From an uncultured Alphaproteobacteria bacterium (GTDB lineage: Bacteria; Pseudomonadota; Alphaproteobacteria; TMED127): 12,846 nucleotides of DNA. Position 1 is the first letter of the stretch, and each line of letters starts with the position of its first letter. The position numbers and the translations under genes were made by a program. Shown here one piece after another: positions 1 through 6,517 of the stretch. The stretch lies in contig CACFLM010000025.1 in NCBI GenBank assembly GCA_902567145.1, positions 1 to 12,846 of the forward strand, written 5' to 3'. The notes under the pieces are model-generated. The model was not told the origin of the DNA and ran no database searches. It was given only the letters and a program-made list of their open reading frames with translations.

Positions 1-1071
1 TGCAAATAATTCAACAGCAGTTTCTTCTTCATGCACGTCAATTTCAAAAGAATTCATCATTGCATCTTTTTTATAAATCTGAACAAAATCAAGTGCTTCT
101 CGAAAATATGTAGCTTTTAAGGCTCTGAAGATTGACATAGAAAAGGTTTCACCTTGTGATGCAAGTTTTCTTATTAGGACTTTAATGATATCAATTGACA
201 TTTTTGATAAGCCAGTACTTTTGTCATCTATAGAAATATCTTGATGTTTATGATCATAGTTATCAGCAATATCAACTTGGCATAATCTATTTCCAGCATA
301 ATTTCTAAACATTTCTGATAAGACTCCTATTTCCAGTCCCCAATCATAGGGAATTCTTATATCCTTTAAAACTCTTCTTCTAAAAGAAAATTCGCCTGCT
401 AAAGGATAACGGAACGAATCAATAAATGAGATAAATTCATGTGGTCCAATAGTTTTTTCTAAGGCTCTTAATAATGGACTAACTAGTAGTCTTGAAACTC
501 TACCCTTAACTCTTTTATTGGATATACGAGGGTAATATCCTTTACAAAAATCAAAATTAAACTTTGGATTTGCCACTGGATAAACTAATCTGGACAATAA
601 ATCTTTTTTATATGTAATTATATCACAATCATGAAGAGCGACTGCTTCAGTATTGCCTAGTGATAATATATATCCCATACAATACCAAACGTTTCTTCCT
701 TTACCCATTTCCTGTGGAGCCAAATTGCTATCACAAAGTTTCTTATCTAATTTTTTTAAATTTGGTCCATCATTCCACAATATTTCATGTTTTTGTGGAA
801 GTGATGCGAAGAACTTTTTGGCATCTGAGAATTCATCTTTTGAAGCTTTATCAAGTCCAATGACAATATTTTGCAAGTATTTAATTTTACTAATTTCGGA
901 TATAATATTTGGAAGTGCATTTCCCTTTAATTCTGAGTATAGAGATGGAAGGATTAACGTAATAGGTCTAAATTTTGAAAACTCTAAAATCTCATTTTCG
1001 ATATCTTCACTGGTTCGTTTTGAAAAGTTGTGAAGAGTTGCAACTATTCCATTTTGATAAAAGTCAGAAAT
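1..1071 (-). CDS. gpgS: Glucosyl-3-phosphoglycerate synthase (partial, C-terminus outside window)
   Basis: Transfers a glucosyl unit from an NDP-glucose to 3-phosphoglycerate, the first step of glucosylglycerate (compatible solute) synthesis in the cytoplasm. The reading frame is open for 357 codons and runs off the left edge; by recollection of family length about 40 residues are missing. Visible GT-A features: N-terminal DFYQNG...TLHNF (about 3-16), the LILPSL beta strand (39-44), GKGRNVW (123-129) and the metal-binding HDCDI (147-151), followed by YPVANP, FCKGYY and SFRYPLAGEFSFRRR. These match the bacterial/cyanobacterial GpgS type rather than GT55 mannosyl-3-phosphoglycerate synthase. 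No ATG, GTG or TTG codon lies between the upstream in-frame stop (1077-1075) and the conserved N-terminus. An ATT at 1071-1069, 7 nt after AAGGGAG, is the best start. It overlaps the end of gpgP by 8 nt, so translation is probably coupled. Family assignment is strong; glucosyl versus mannosyl specificity is inferred. Confidence 0.88.
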   Translation of the reverse strand, partial: MSDFYQNGIVATLHNFSKRTSEDIENEILEFSKFRPITLILPSLYSELKGNALPNIISEISKIKYLQNIVIGLDKASKDEFSDAKKFFASLPQKHEILWNDGPNLKKLDKKLCDSNLAPQEMGKGRNVWYCMGYILSLGNTEAVALHDCDIITYKKDLLSRLVYPVANPKFNFDFCKGYYPRISNKRVKGRVSRLLVSPLLRALEKTIGPHEFISFIDSFRYPLAGEFSFRRRVLKDIRIPYDWGLEIGVLSEMFRNYAGNRLCQVDIADNYDHKHQDISIDDKSTGLSKMSIDIIKVLIRKLASQGETFSMSIFRALKATYFREALDFVQIYKKDAMMNSFEIDVHEEETAVELFA

Positions 1072-1888
1072 TTTTTATCTCCCTTTCCAGAATATGTTCC
1101 ATAGATTCTTTCCAACCATCTGGAGCCATTAAATTACTCTTAAAAATATTTTTATTTTTTAAAACAAAATTTTTATTTGCTTTTGATTTTATGATACATC
1201 CGAAATTTGTAAGTTCAAGCATCGGAATATCATTTTCACTATCACCCAAGGATATTGTGATATAGGATGAAATGTTGTGATTTATGATTTCTAAAAACTT
1301 TTTCAAAGCAATTCCTTTATTATAGTCATCTAAAATATGGAGAAACCGACCTCCATCAACAACAGTTAAATTTTGGTTAACAGAATTAATATCATTTCTA
1401 AAATCTCGTATTTTATTTTTTTCATCCTCCCAGTAAATGGGATTTGTAAATTTTCTAAGTTTACTCAGTTTTGCATAACTAGAATTTAGATTTGTAATTT
1501 TCACAAGTTTTTTATCAGATAAGTCATTATAAAAGCTGAATTTATATTTATTCCTAAAATTTTTTACTAATTCAGTTAAATGTTCAGGATCTAGGTTGGA
1601 AAGTTTAAAACCTAAATGATTTTTATATTTAATAAATTTATATTTTTTAAGTCTATGCCGACGGTAGTCTAATGGGAAAAAGATACATGCCCCATTCTCT
1701 ACTATAAAAGGAGTGTTAATATTTAATTCAGTTTGAATTTTAATAACTTCTTCGTAAGTCTTACTTGAAGTAAATATCAGTTCTGAGTAAAATTGTATTT
1801 TTTTTATATAGCCTTTTAGCCTTCCAAAAGAATATGTCTTATGATGTAAAAATGTTCCATCAAGATCTGAAAAAATTAAAAATTTCAT
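1064..1888 (-). CDS. gpgP: Glucosyl-3-phosphoglycerate phosphatase (HAD-IIB, MPGP family)
   Basis: Removes the phosphate from glucosyl-3-phosphoglycerate (or the mannosyl analogue) to release the osmolyte. The 274-residue protein has the HAD nucleophile motif SDLDGT (7-12; nucleophile Asp8, acid/base Asp10), motif II at TSSKT (40-44), an IVENGA element (62-67), the GGRFLH signature of the mannosyl/glucosyl-phosphoglycerate phosphatase group (179-184), Lys191 in the following YNKG, and GDSEND (215-220) with the magnesium-binding acids. The type IIB cap lies between motif II and GGRFLH. Length is normal for the family. It is the first gene of a minus-strand pair; gpgS starts inside its 3' end. 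The gpgS partner favours glucosylglycerate over mannosylglycerate. Start ATG at 1888 follows a short AT-rich leader with no clear Shine-Dalgarno. Confidence 0.88.
   Translation of the reverse strand: MKFLIFSDLDGTFLHHKTYSFGRLKGYIKKIQFYSELIFTSSKTYEEVIKIQTELNINTPFIVENGACIFFPLDYRRHRLKKYKFIKYKNHLGFKLSNLDPEHLTELVKNFRNKYKFSFYNDLSDKKLVKITNLNSSYAKLSKLRKFTNPIYWEDEKNKIRDFRNDINSVNQNLTVVDGGRFLHILDDYNKGIALKKFLEIINHNISSYITISLGDSENDIPMLELTNFGCIIKSKANKNFVLKNKNIFKSNLMAPDGWKESMEHILEREIKNF
1079..1085 (-). promoter_or_regulatory. Shine-Dalgarno that sets the ATT start of gpgS
   Basis: On the minus strand AAGGGAG lies inside the last codons of gpgP and ends 7 nt before ATT at 1071-1069. It is one of the few strong Shine-Dalgarno matches noticed in the window, where most genes have weak or none. 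It therefore supports initiation at the non-canonical ATT. Confidence 0.65.
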
Positions 1889-1923
1889 TTTTATGATTTA
1901 AGAATATATTTTATTAATAGAAA

Positions 1924-1963
1924 ATTCAATTTATTGAAATATAAGTTTGTAATAGTTTATAAA
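1924..1963 (+). promoter_or_regulatory. Predicted promoter for the sulfation cassette, overlapping a palindrome
   Basis: TTGAAA at 1934-1939 and TATAAA at 1958-1963 are separated by 18 nt, a reasonable sigma-70-type promoter whose start site would lie near 1970, a few bases before the ATG at 1983. The -35 box is the right half of the perfect palindrome TTCAATTTATTGAA (1925-1938). The left half read on the other strand gives TTGAAT, with TATATT 15 nt further on (plus 1903-1908), a possible promoter for gpgP. In such AT-rich DNA chance matches are common, so this is a prediction. Confidence 0.4.
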
Positions 1964-1982
1964 AATTAAGAATAAATGAAAA

Positions 1983-3377
1983 ATGTTTAAAAAGATTGAA
2001 ATCTGGATTTTATACCTTGTAATTCTTCTTTTAATTTTGTTTGCAATCTTTTTTGGAGTTCTTGTCAGACAAGAATTGGTTGGAACTATTAAAATGGGAA
2101 AAATCTCAAAGACTGCATTATTTTTGTCAGAAATACCTATGAATATAAAAAAAATTTTTCATATCACAAAAGACCCTGGCTTTGATTTAGGAGTAGGCAA
2201 AAGGTTTAAAGATAAATCTGGCTTTGTTGGATCTTTTAATCAAAAGAATTATTTTTTGTTACTTTCGAGATATGATGGAGATATTAGTGAAAGTGTTGTT
2301 GAATTAGTCAGTCTTGAAGATCAAAAGATAATTCAAAAATGGAATCCCGATATTAGATATATAAACAGTTTGATTGATCAAGAAAGAGATGAGTATTTAC
2401 TTTTAAACAGAGATTTTAATGAAAATAGATATAAAATATATTCACCATTAATAACAAGAGATGGTGGATTGATTTTTCATGCTAATGGATCCGCTTTAAT
2501 AAAGATTGATGCGTGTAATAAATTAGTGTGGATAAATGATATCGATCACTTTCATCACTCCAGTGAAGTAGATTTAAATGAAAACTATTGGATTCCTTCG
2601 AGAATATATCCTTACTCCGTAGATGCAAAAAAAGTTGGAGAAGATTATGGTGATTTTTTTGATGATGCTATAACAAAAGTTTCTAAAGATGGAAAAATAT
2701 TATTTCAAAAATCTGTTACACAAATTCTCTTGGATAATAATTTAGATCATCTAGTTTTCTCTAATTATGTATTTCACGGCGATCCAATACATCTTAATGA
2801 TATTCAACCAGTTGAGAAAGATGGTCCATATTGGAAAAAAGGTGATTTGTTTTTAAGCCTAAGATCTCAAAATATGATTATTTTATACAGACCCTCAACT
2901 AATAAGATCATTAGCTCTATCACTGGCCCGTTCTCCAATCAACACGACGTTGATATTATTTCAGATAATGAAATTTCAATTTTCAATAATAATGTTTATT
3001 TTTACAAGGGAAAAAAAATTGACAGCGCAAGAATTCATTTTCTAGGTATGGCAGAAAATGGAAATATCGAAATTATTATTTATAATTTTGAAACAAAAGA
3101 GTTTAAGAAGAAGTTTTCAAAGGGTATAAATAATAATAATGTTAGAACAAGTGTTGCAGGATTATCCGAAATTTTAGATGATGGAAGTTTATTTATTGAA
3201 GAAACACAATCAGGTAGAATACTTTTTTTCGACAAAAAAGGTAAACTTATACTTGAATATGTTAATAAGGCAAAAAACGGAACAAATTATGGTCTAGGTT
3301 TTTCAAGAGTAATAAAAATGAATGAAAAATTGAGAAACCAAATAAAATTAATAAAGTCCAAAAGATGTATAAATTAG
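1983..3377 (+). CDS. Membrane-anchored arylsulfotransferase (ASST)-like beta-propeller protein
   Basis: The 464-residue protein has one N-terminal membrane anchor (about 7-28, preceded by KK, so the rest should face the periplasm) followed by a repetitive beta-propeller-like domain. Family-like motifs are FHHSSEVD (190-197), HLNDIQPV (270-277), LSLRSQN (291-297) and NQHDVDII (319-326). ASST enzymes move sulfate from a phenolic sulfate donor to an acceptor through a sulfated histidine; from what I recall of the E. coli enzyme (His252, His356, Arg374, His436), the likely equivalents are His191 or His192, His270, Arg294 and His321. It resembles the Arylsulfotran_2-type proteins more than secreted AssT: it is anchored and I see no disulfide pair typical of the DsbL-dependent enzyme. 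It overlaps the next small gene by 13 nt and shares a strand with a PAPS-type sulfotransferase. Donor and acceptor are unknown; a non-enzymatic propeller role is possible. Confidence 0.75.
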   Translation: MFKKIEIWILYLVILLLILFAIFFGVLVRQELVGTIKMGKISKTALFLSEIPMNIKKIFHITKDPGFDLGVGKRFKDKSGFVGSFNQKNYFLLLSRYDGDISESVVELVSLEDQKIIQKWNPDIRYINSLIDQERDEYLLLNRDFNENRYKIYSPLITRDGGLIFHANGSALIKIDACNKLVWINDIDHFHHSSEVDLNENYWIPSRIYPYSVDAKKVGEDYGDFFDDAITKVSKDGKILFQKSVTQILLDNNLDHLVFSNYVFHGDPIHLNDIQPVEKDGPYWKKGDLFLSLRSQNMIILYRPSTNKIISSITGPFSNQHDVDIISDNEISIFNNNVYFYKGKKIDSARIHFLGMAENGNIEIIIYNFETKEFKKKFSKGINNNNVRTSVAGLSEILDDGSLFIEETQSGRILFFDKKGKLILEYVNKAKNGTNYGLGFSRVIKMNEKLRNQIKLIKSKRCIN

Positions 3378-3544
3378 TTTTCTTATTAAATATTTTAATA
3401 CCATTTTATACGATGGCTTATATAGGCCCGGGAATGGCGGGAGGAATAATTGCTTCTATAATTGGAATAATTCTAGCTTTTTTTATTGCATTAATAGGGA
3501 TATTGTATTTTCCAATAAAAAGATTTATTAAAAAAAAAAAATAA
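3365..3544 (+). CDS. Small membrane protein (59 aa) with AYIGPG motif
   Basis: ATG at 3365 opens a 59-codon frame ending in TAA at 3542-3544. The protein has a short hydrophobic N-terminal segment with a possible signal-peptide cut near MA-YIGPG (about residue 18), a glycine-rich motif GPGMAGG (21-27), one long membrane helix (about 28-48), and a basic tail FPIKRFIKKKK that should stay in the cytoplasm. It overlaps the end of the arylsulfotransferase-like gene by 13 nt, implying coupled translation. I recall similar AYIGPG...YPIKR miniproteins beside arylsulfotransferase-like genes in other marine proteobacteria, but cannot verify this here. Function unknown; a small partner or assembly subunit of the propeller protein is a reasonable guess. 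Confidence 0.7.
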   Translation: MYKLVFLLNILIPFYTMAYIGPGMAGGIIASIIGIILAFFIALIGILYFPIKRFIKKKK

Positions 3545-3577
3545 CTCTTATGTTTTCACAATTCGCTTAAAATTGAG

Positions 3578-3937
3578 ATGATTGATTACATAATCTATAT
3601 AATTCTTGTAACAATAATTATATTAATTGTAAAAATATCAAAATTAATAAAATCACTAAGAGACAATCTGGGTATAATATTATCATTAAAAGATATCATT
3701 CTAAAAAAGAATGTTAATGATGCAACAAAAGAAAGGATTATATTAGACTTATGCAGTGAACTACTAAAAAAATCAATATTCCAAATTCTTATTTTCCTAA
3801 CGTTAGTCATAATTTACTCAATACTAATTTATTTTAGACCAGAAATAGAAATAATTTTCTTTTCGTTTAGAGGGTTTATAATTGGAATAATAGTATCGCT
3901 GATCTTTTTTAAATTTTTAAAAAATGAAAAATTATAA
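3578..3937 (+). CDS. Hypothetical integral membrane protein (119 aa) of the sulfation cassette
   Basis: I do not recognise a named family. The sequence shows a membrane helix at about 3-20, a cytoplasmic-looking charged stretch (21-65, with KSLRDN and a lysine-rich KKNVNDATKER), a second helix at about 66-86 and a third at about 93-113, ending in KFLKNEKL. The 33-nt gap from the small gene upstream and the 14-nt overlap with the sulfotransferase gene downstream place it in the same transcript. The overlap suggests that its translation is coupled to that enzyme, so it may anchor or partner it at the membrane. GAG just before the ATG is the only hint of a ribosome binding site. Confidence 0.7.
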   Translation: MIDYIIYIILVTIIILIVKISKLIKSLRDNLGIILSLKDIILKKNVNDATKERIILDLCSELLKKSIFQILIFLTLVIIYSILIYFRPEIEIIFFSFRGFIIGIIVSLIFFKFLKNEKL

Positions 3938-4892
3938 ATTTCTAGAAAAAAAATTACATGGTTTTATTCTGTCAAATAATTTCATAAAGCGTTGTTCCTT
4001 CTCAATTGAGAAGGAATTATTTCAGAATGCATCAAAAAAATATTGTGACAGCAAAAATCATGTTTTCATAACTGGATTACCAAGATCCGGCACTACAATT
4101 ATCTTAAATTATTTATATAATACTTCTCAATTTGCCTCATTGACTTATAATGACATGCCATTTGTTTTAAGCCCAAATATTTGGTCAGTATGTTCTTCAA
4201 AAATAAGAAAAGAAAGAATTTCATTAGAAAGAGCTCATAATGATGGCATTAAATACAATTTTTTTTCACCTGAAGCTTTCGAAGAAGTATTTTGGAACAC
4301 ATTTCCTCGAGATCAATATATCAAACAATTTGAAAAATATGTTCAACTTATATTACATAAAAATAAGAAAAAAAGATACTTAAGTAAAAATAATTATAAT
4401 TTCAGTAGAATAAAAAAAATTCATAATATTTTCCCTAAAGCTTCTTTCTTATTTATTTTTCGTGATCCTCTTCAAACATCTTTTTCACTTTTAAAACTCC
4501 ATAAAAGATTTATCAAAATCCAAAAAAATGATATTTTTACAAGAAATTATATGAATTGGCTAGGACATTATGAATTCGGATTAGATCACAAACCGTGGTC
4601 AAGTCCCAAGAGTTACAAAAAATTTGATTCAATTAATTATTGGTTAGAACAGTGGTATTTTTTTTATAGTAAAGCATTGGAGGAATATGGGAAAAAAAAG
4701 CACGTTATTTTTGTTAATTATGAAAATTTAAATTCTACAATCATATGGAAAAGAATTTTTAAACAACTGAATCTACAGTATCATAATAAAAAAGGATTTT
4801 TTAAAATTGCAGATAAGGTAGATATAAATAAATATGATAGACAACTATTCAAAGAAAGCAAAGATATTTATCATAAGCTATTGAATTTATAA
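3924..4892 (+). CDS. PAPS-dependent sulfotransferase family protein
   Basis: The 322-residue protein carries the 5'-phosphosulfate-binding loop TGLPRSGTT (50-58) and the 3'-phosphate-binding region FPKASFLFIFRDP (170-182) with Ser186 and Ser188 following, the standard layout of the Sulfotransfer_1/3 families. These enzymes move sulfate from PAPS to a carbohydrate, lipid or small-molecule hydroxyl or amine. There is no signal peptide or membrane helix, so it should act in the cytoplasm or on the inner face of the membrane. It overlaps the upstream membrane protein by 14 nt. Pairing a cytoplasmic PAPS enzyme with a periplasmic arylsulfotransferase-like protein suggests two-step sulfate handling across the inner membrane, but the acceptor cannot be told from sequence. 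The many tyrosines and lysines reflect base composition. Confidence 0.82.
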   Translation: MKNYKFLEKKLHGFILSNNFIKRCSFSIEKELFQNASKKYCDSKNHVFITGLPRSGTTIILNYLYNTSQFASLTYNDMPFVLSPNIWSVCSSKIRKERISLERAHNDGIKYNFFSPEAFEEVFWNTFPRDQYIKQFEKYVQLILHKNKKKRYLSKNNYNFSRIKKIHNIFPKASFLFIFRDPLQTSFSLLKLHKRFIKIQKNDIFTRNYMNWLGHYEFGLDHKPWSSPKSYKKFDSINYWLEQWYFFYSKALEEYGKKKHVIFVNYENLNSTIIWKRIFKQLNLQYHNKKGFFKIADKVDINKYDRQLFKESKDIYHKLLNL

Positions 4893-5019
4893 TCTTTAGT
4901 TGAGATAAGTTATTAAAATACAATCTGAATACCATGACTAGTACATTCAAAAAATTTAATCATAATAAACTTAATAAAAATCTTGATTTAAAAAAATATT
5001 AGTTATAACCTAATTCAAA
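4893..5019 (+). promoter_or_regulatory. Spacer with predicted promoter upstream of the riboswitch
   Basis: This spacer has no gene I can support. TTGATT at 4983-4988 and TATAAC at 5004-5009, 15 nt apart, could form a promoter whose transcript would begin near 5015, a few bases before the first riboswitch helix at 5020. The spacing is short of ideal, but the placement matches what a leader RNA needs. No hairpin with a T-tract is visible, so the upstream sulfation cassette has no obvious intrinsic terminator. Confidence 0.35.
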
Positions 5020-5065
5020 CGTTCAACCTTAATGGTCGGAAGTAGGTTTGACACCGAAGGAACGC
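5020..5065 (+). ncRNA. glnA-type glutamine riboswitch aptamer
   Basis: The leader carries the conserved core I know for glnA RNAs (glutamine riboswitch class I): CGTTCA, then CGGAAGTAGG, then ACCGAAGGAACGC. Helices can be drawn directly: P1 pairs CGTTC (5020-5024) with GAACG (5060-5064); a second hairpin pairs ACC (5026-5028) with GGT (5034-5036); a third pairs GGT (5045-5047) with ACC (5053-5055). AGTA (5041-5044) opposite GAA (5056-5058) forms the loop-E-like internal loop. Family members bind L-glutamine with low affinity and sit before nitrogen genes in cyanobacteria and marine bacteria. Here the RNA leads the ATP-grasp operon, whose ATG is at 5105. Identification rests on consensus and structure recalled from memory; a covariance search would settle it. 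Confidence 0.87.
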
Positions 5066-5072
5066 ATCCATC

Positions 5073-5104
5073 TGTCTTTCTACTTCGATAATGTATAAAA
5101 GACG
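5073..5104 (+). promoter_or_regulatory. Putative riboswitch expression platform before the ATP-grasp start
   Basis: TGTCTTT (5073-5079) can pair with AAAGACG (5098-5104), seven pairs including one G-U, forming a hairpin that ends directly at the ATG (5105). Separately, CTACTTC (5080-5086) in the loop is a perfect 7-nt complement of GAAGTAG (5039-5045) in the aptamer core, so an anti-aptamer pairing is possible. There is no T-tract, so control is more likely at translation than by termination. Which state glutamine favours is not shown by the sequence; occlusion of the start when glutamine is bound would fit a nitrogen-starvation gene. Confidence 0.5.
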
Positions 5105-6511
5105 ATGTATAATGAGATTTACAAAAATTCAAAGATAAGAAAATTCTACGACAAAATATATGACTGGGCAAAGTCTTTACCTCAGAACATTATAGTAAAA
5201 AAAAAAAGTGAAGCTGAAAATCTTTTCAAAAAAATTGGTATTACATTTTCTGTATATAATAATTTTGATTCTACAGAACGATTAATTCCCTTTGATATGT
5301 TTCCAAGGATAATTTCTGCTAAAGAGTGGAAGAAAATTAAAAAGGGAGTAATTCAAAGAGGGTTGGCTATTAATGCATTTCTAAATGATATTTATAACAC
5401 CGGTGAAATTGTAAAAGCTAAACTAATACCAGAAAACTTAATTTATAAAAACCCAGCATATGAAATTAAAATGGTTGGTTTTAATGTCCCTAAGAAAATC
5501 TATAGTCCAATTATCGGGTCAGATATAATAAGGATTGATGAAAATATCTTTAAAGTTTTAGAAGACAATTGTCGCACACCATCGGGAGTTTCATATATGA
5601 TTGAGAACAGAGAAATAATGATGAGAATGTTTCCAGAATTATTTGAAAAATTAAAAATTGAGACGGTTGAAAACTATCCTCATTACTTATTAGATATTCT
5701 TAAAAGTTTAGCTCCAAAAAAATGTAACAAGGATCCAAAGGTTGTAATACTTACTCCGGGGTCATTTAATAGCGCATATTATGAACACAGTTTCCTTGCA
5801 GATTTGATGGGAGTTGAGCTGGTTCAAGGATCAGATCTTTTTGTAGATGAATCAATAACATATATGAAAACAACAAAGGGATCAGAAAAAGTAGATATTA
5901 TTTATAGAAGAATTGACGATAGATTTATTGATCCTATTTCTTTTGATAACTCTTCGTTGATTGGAATCCCAGGTCTATTTGATTCATATAAATCTGGTAA
6001 TGTTAATATTTGTTCTGCACCTGGATCAGGCATCGCTGATGATAAAGCAATTTACTCTTATTTACCTGAAATAATAAAGTTTTATCTAGGTGAAGAACCC
6101 ATACTTGAAAATGTAAAAACTTATAGATGTTATAAAGAAGATGAAAAAAAATATGTTCTAAATAATTTGAATAAATTAGTTGTAAAGGAAGTGCATGGAT
6201 CGGGTGGTTATGGTTTGATGATAGGAAGCAAATCTTCTAAAAAAGAGATTGAAACTTTTAGAAAAAAAATCATCTTAAATCCAGAAAATTATATTGCTCA
6301 ACCTATACTTGAATTATCTTCAGTTCCAATCTTTGAAAAGAATAAATTATCCCCAAGACATGTTGATCTTAGACCTTTTTGTTTGGTAGGAGCTAATAAA
6401 ACGAAGTTAGTTAATGGAGGGCTAACAAGAGTAGCTCTAAAACAAGGATCATTAATAGTAAACTCCTCTCAAGGTGGGGGAGTTAAAGATACATGGGTAT
6501 TAAATGAATGA
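5105..6511 (+). CDS. Circularly permuted ATP-grasp protein (DUF404/DUF407, CP_ATPgrasp type)
   Basis: A full-length (468 residues) member of the circularly permuted ATP-grasp group, predicted to form amide or peptide bonds using ATP. Motifs in order: ERLIPFD (58-64), EDNCRTPSGVSYM (153-165), TPGSFNSAYYEH (217-228), YRRIDDRFIDP (267-277), PEIIKFYLGEEPIL (321-334), VVKEVHGSGGYG (359-370; nucleotide-binding lysine and glycine-rich loop), RHVDLRPF (418-425) and the C-terminal SQGGGVKDTWVL (455-466). No signal peptide: cytoplasmic. It is first in a three-gene operon with alpha-E and transglutaminase-like genes, the standard partnership for this family, and lies directly behind a glutamine riboswitch. 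The substrate is unknown; glutamate or glutamine as an amine source is an inference from the regulator. The start at ATG 5105 gives normal family length; it has no clear Shine-Dalgarno. ATGTATAA also occurs at 5091, but that frame closes quickly. Confidence 0.92.
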   Translation: MYNEIYKNSKIRKFYDKIYDWAKSLPQNIIVKKKSEAENLFKKIGITFSVYNNFDSTERLIPFDMFPRIISAKEWKKIKKGVIQRGLAINAFLNDIYNTGEIVKAKLIPENLIYKNPAYEIKMVGFNVPKKIYSPIIGSDIIRIDENIFKVLEDNCRTPSGVSYMIENREIMMRMFPELFEKLKIETVENYPHYLLDILKSLAPKKCNKDPKVVILTPGSFNSAYYEHSFLADLMGVELVQGSDLFVDESITYMKTTKGSEKVDIIYRRIDDRFIDPISFDNSSLIGIPGLFDSYKSGNVNICSAPGSGIADDKAIYSYLPEIIKFYLGEEPILENVKTYRCYKEDEKKYVLNNLNKLVVKEVHGSGGYGLMIGSKSSKKEIETFRKKIILNPENYIAQPILELSSVPIFEKNKLSPRHVDLRPFCLVGANKTKLVNGGLTRVALKQGSLIVNSSQGGGVKDTWVLNE

Positions 6512-6517
6512 TTAATT

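Noticed and set aside
653..1033. Plus-strand frame of 126 codons, plus overlapping plus-strand frames at 660-863 and 975-1265
   Set aside because: All lie antisense to gpgS and the end of gpgP, whose motifs are clear. Their translations are rich in Phe, Ser and Leu with no domain, as expected for the complement of AT-rich coding DNA.
1..1888. Mannosylglycerate synthesis (MpgS/MpgP) instead of glucosylglycerate
   Set aside because: The phosphatase family handles both sugars, but the synthase shows the GpgS-type HDCDI and YPVANP...FCKGYY pattern rather than GT55 features. Sugar specificity is still unproven.
4934..5002. 22-codon frame (MTSTFKKFNH... ending LKKY) just upstream of the riboswitch, considered as a peptide substrate for the ATP-grasp system
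   Set aside because: The composition is what random AT-rich DNA gives, there is no ribosome site, and its end falls in the predicted promoter of the downstream operon.
5065..5104. Intrinsic terminator as the riboswitch output
   Set aside because: The possible hairpin is not followed by a T-tract but by the start codon, so translational control fits better.
5091..5138. 15-codon leader frame starting at the first ATGTATAA copy, overlapping the ATP-grasp start out of frame
   Set aside because: No ribosome site and no telling codon content such as a run of glutamine codons. The near-repeat with the true start at 5105 is short enough to be chance.
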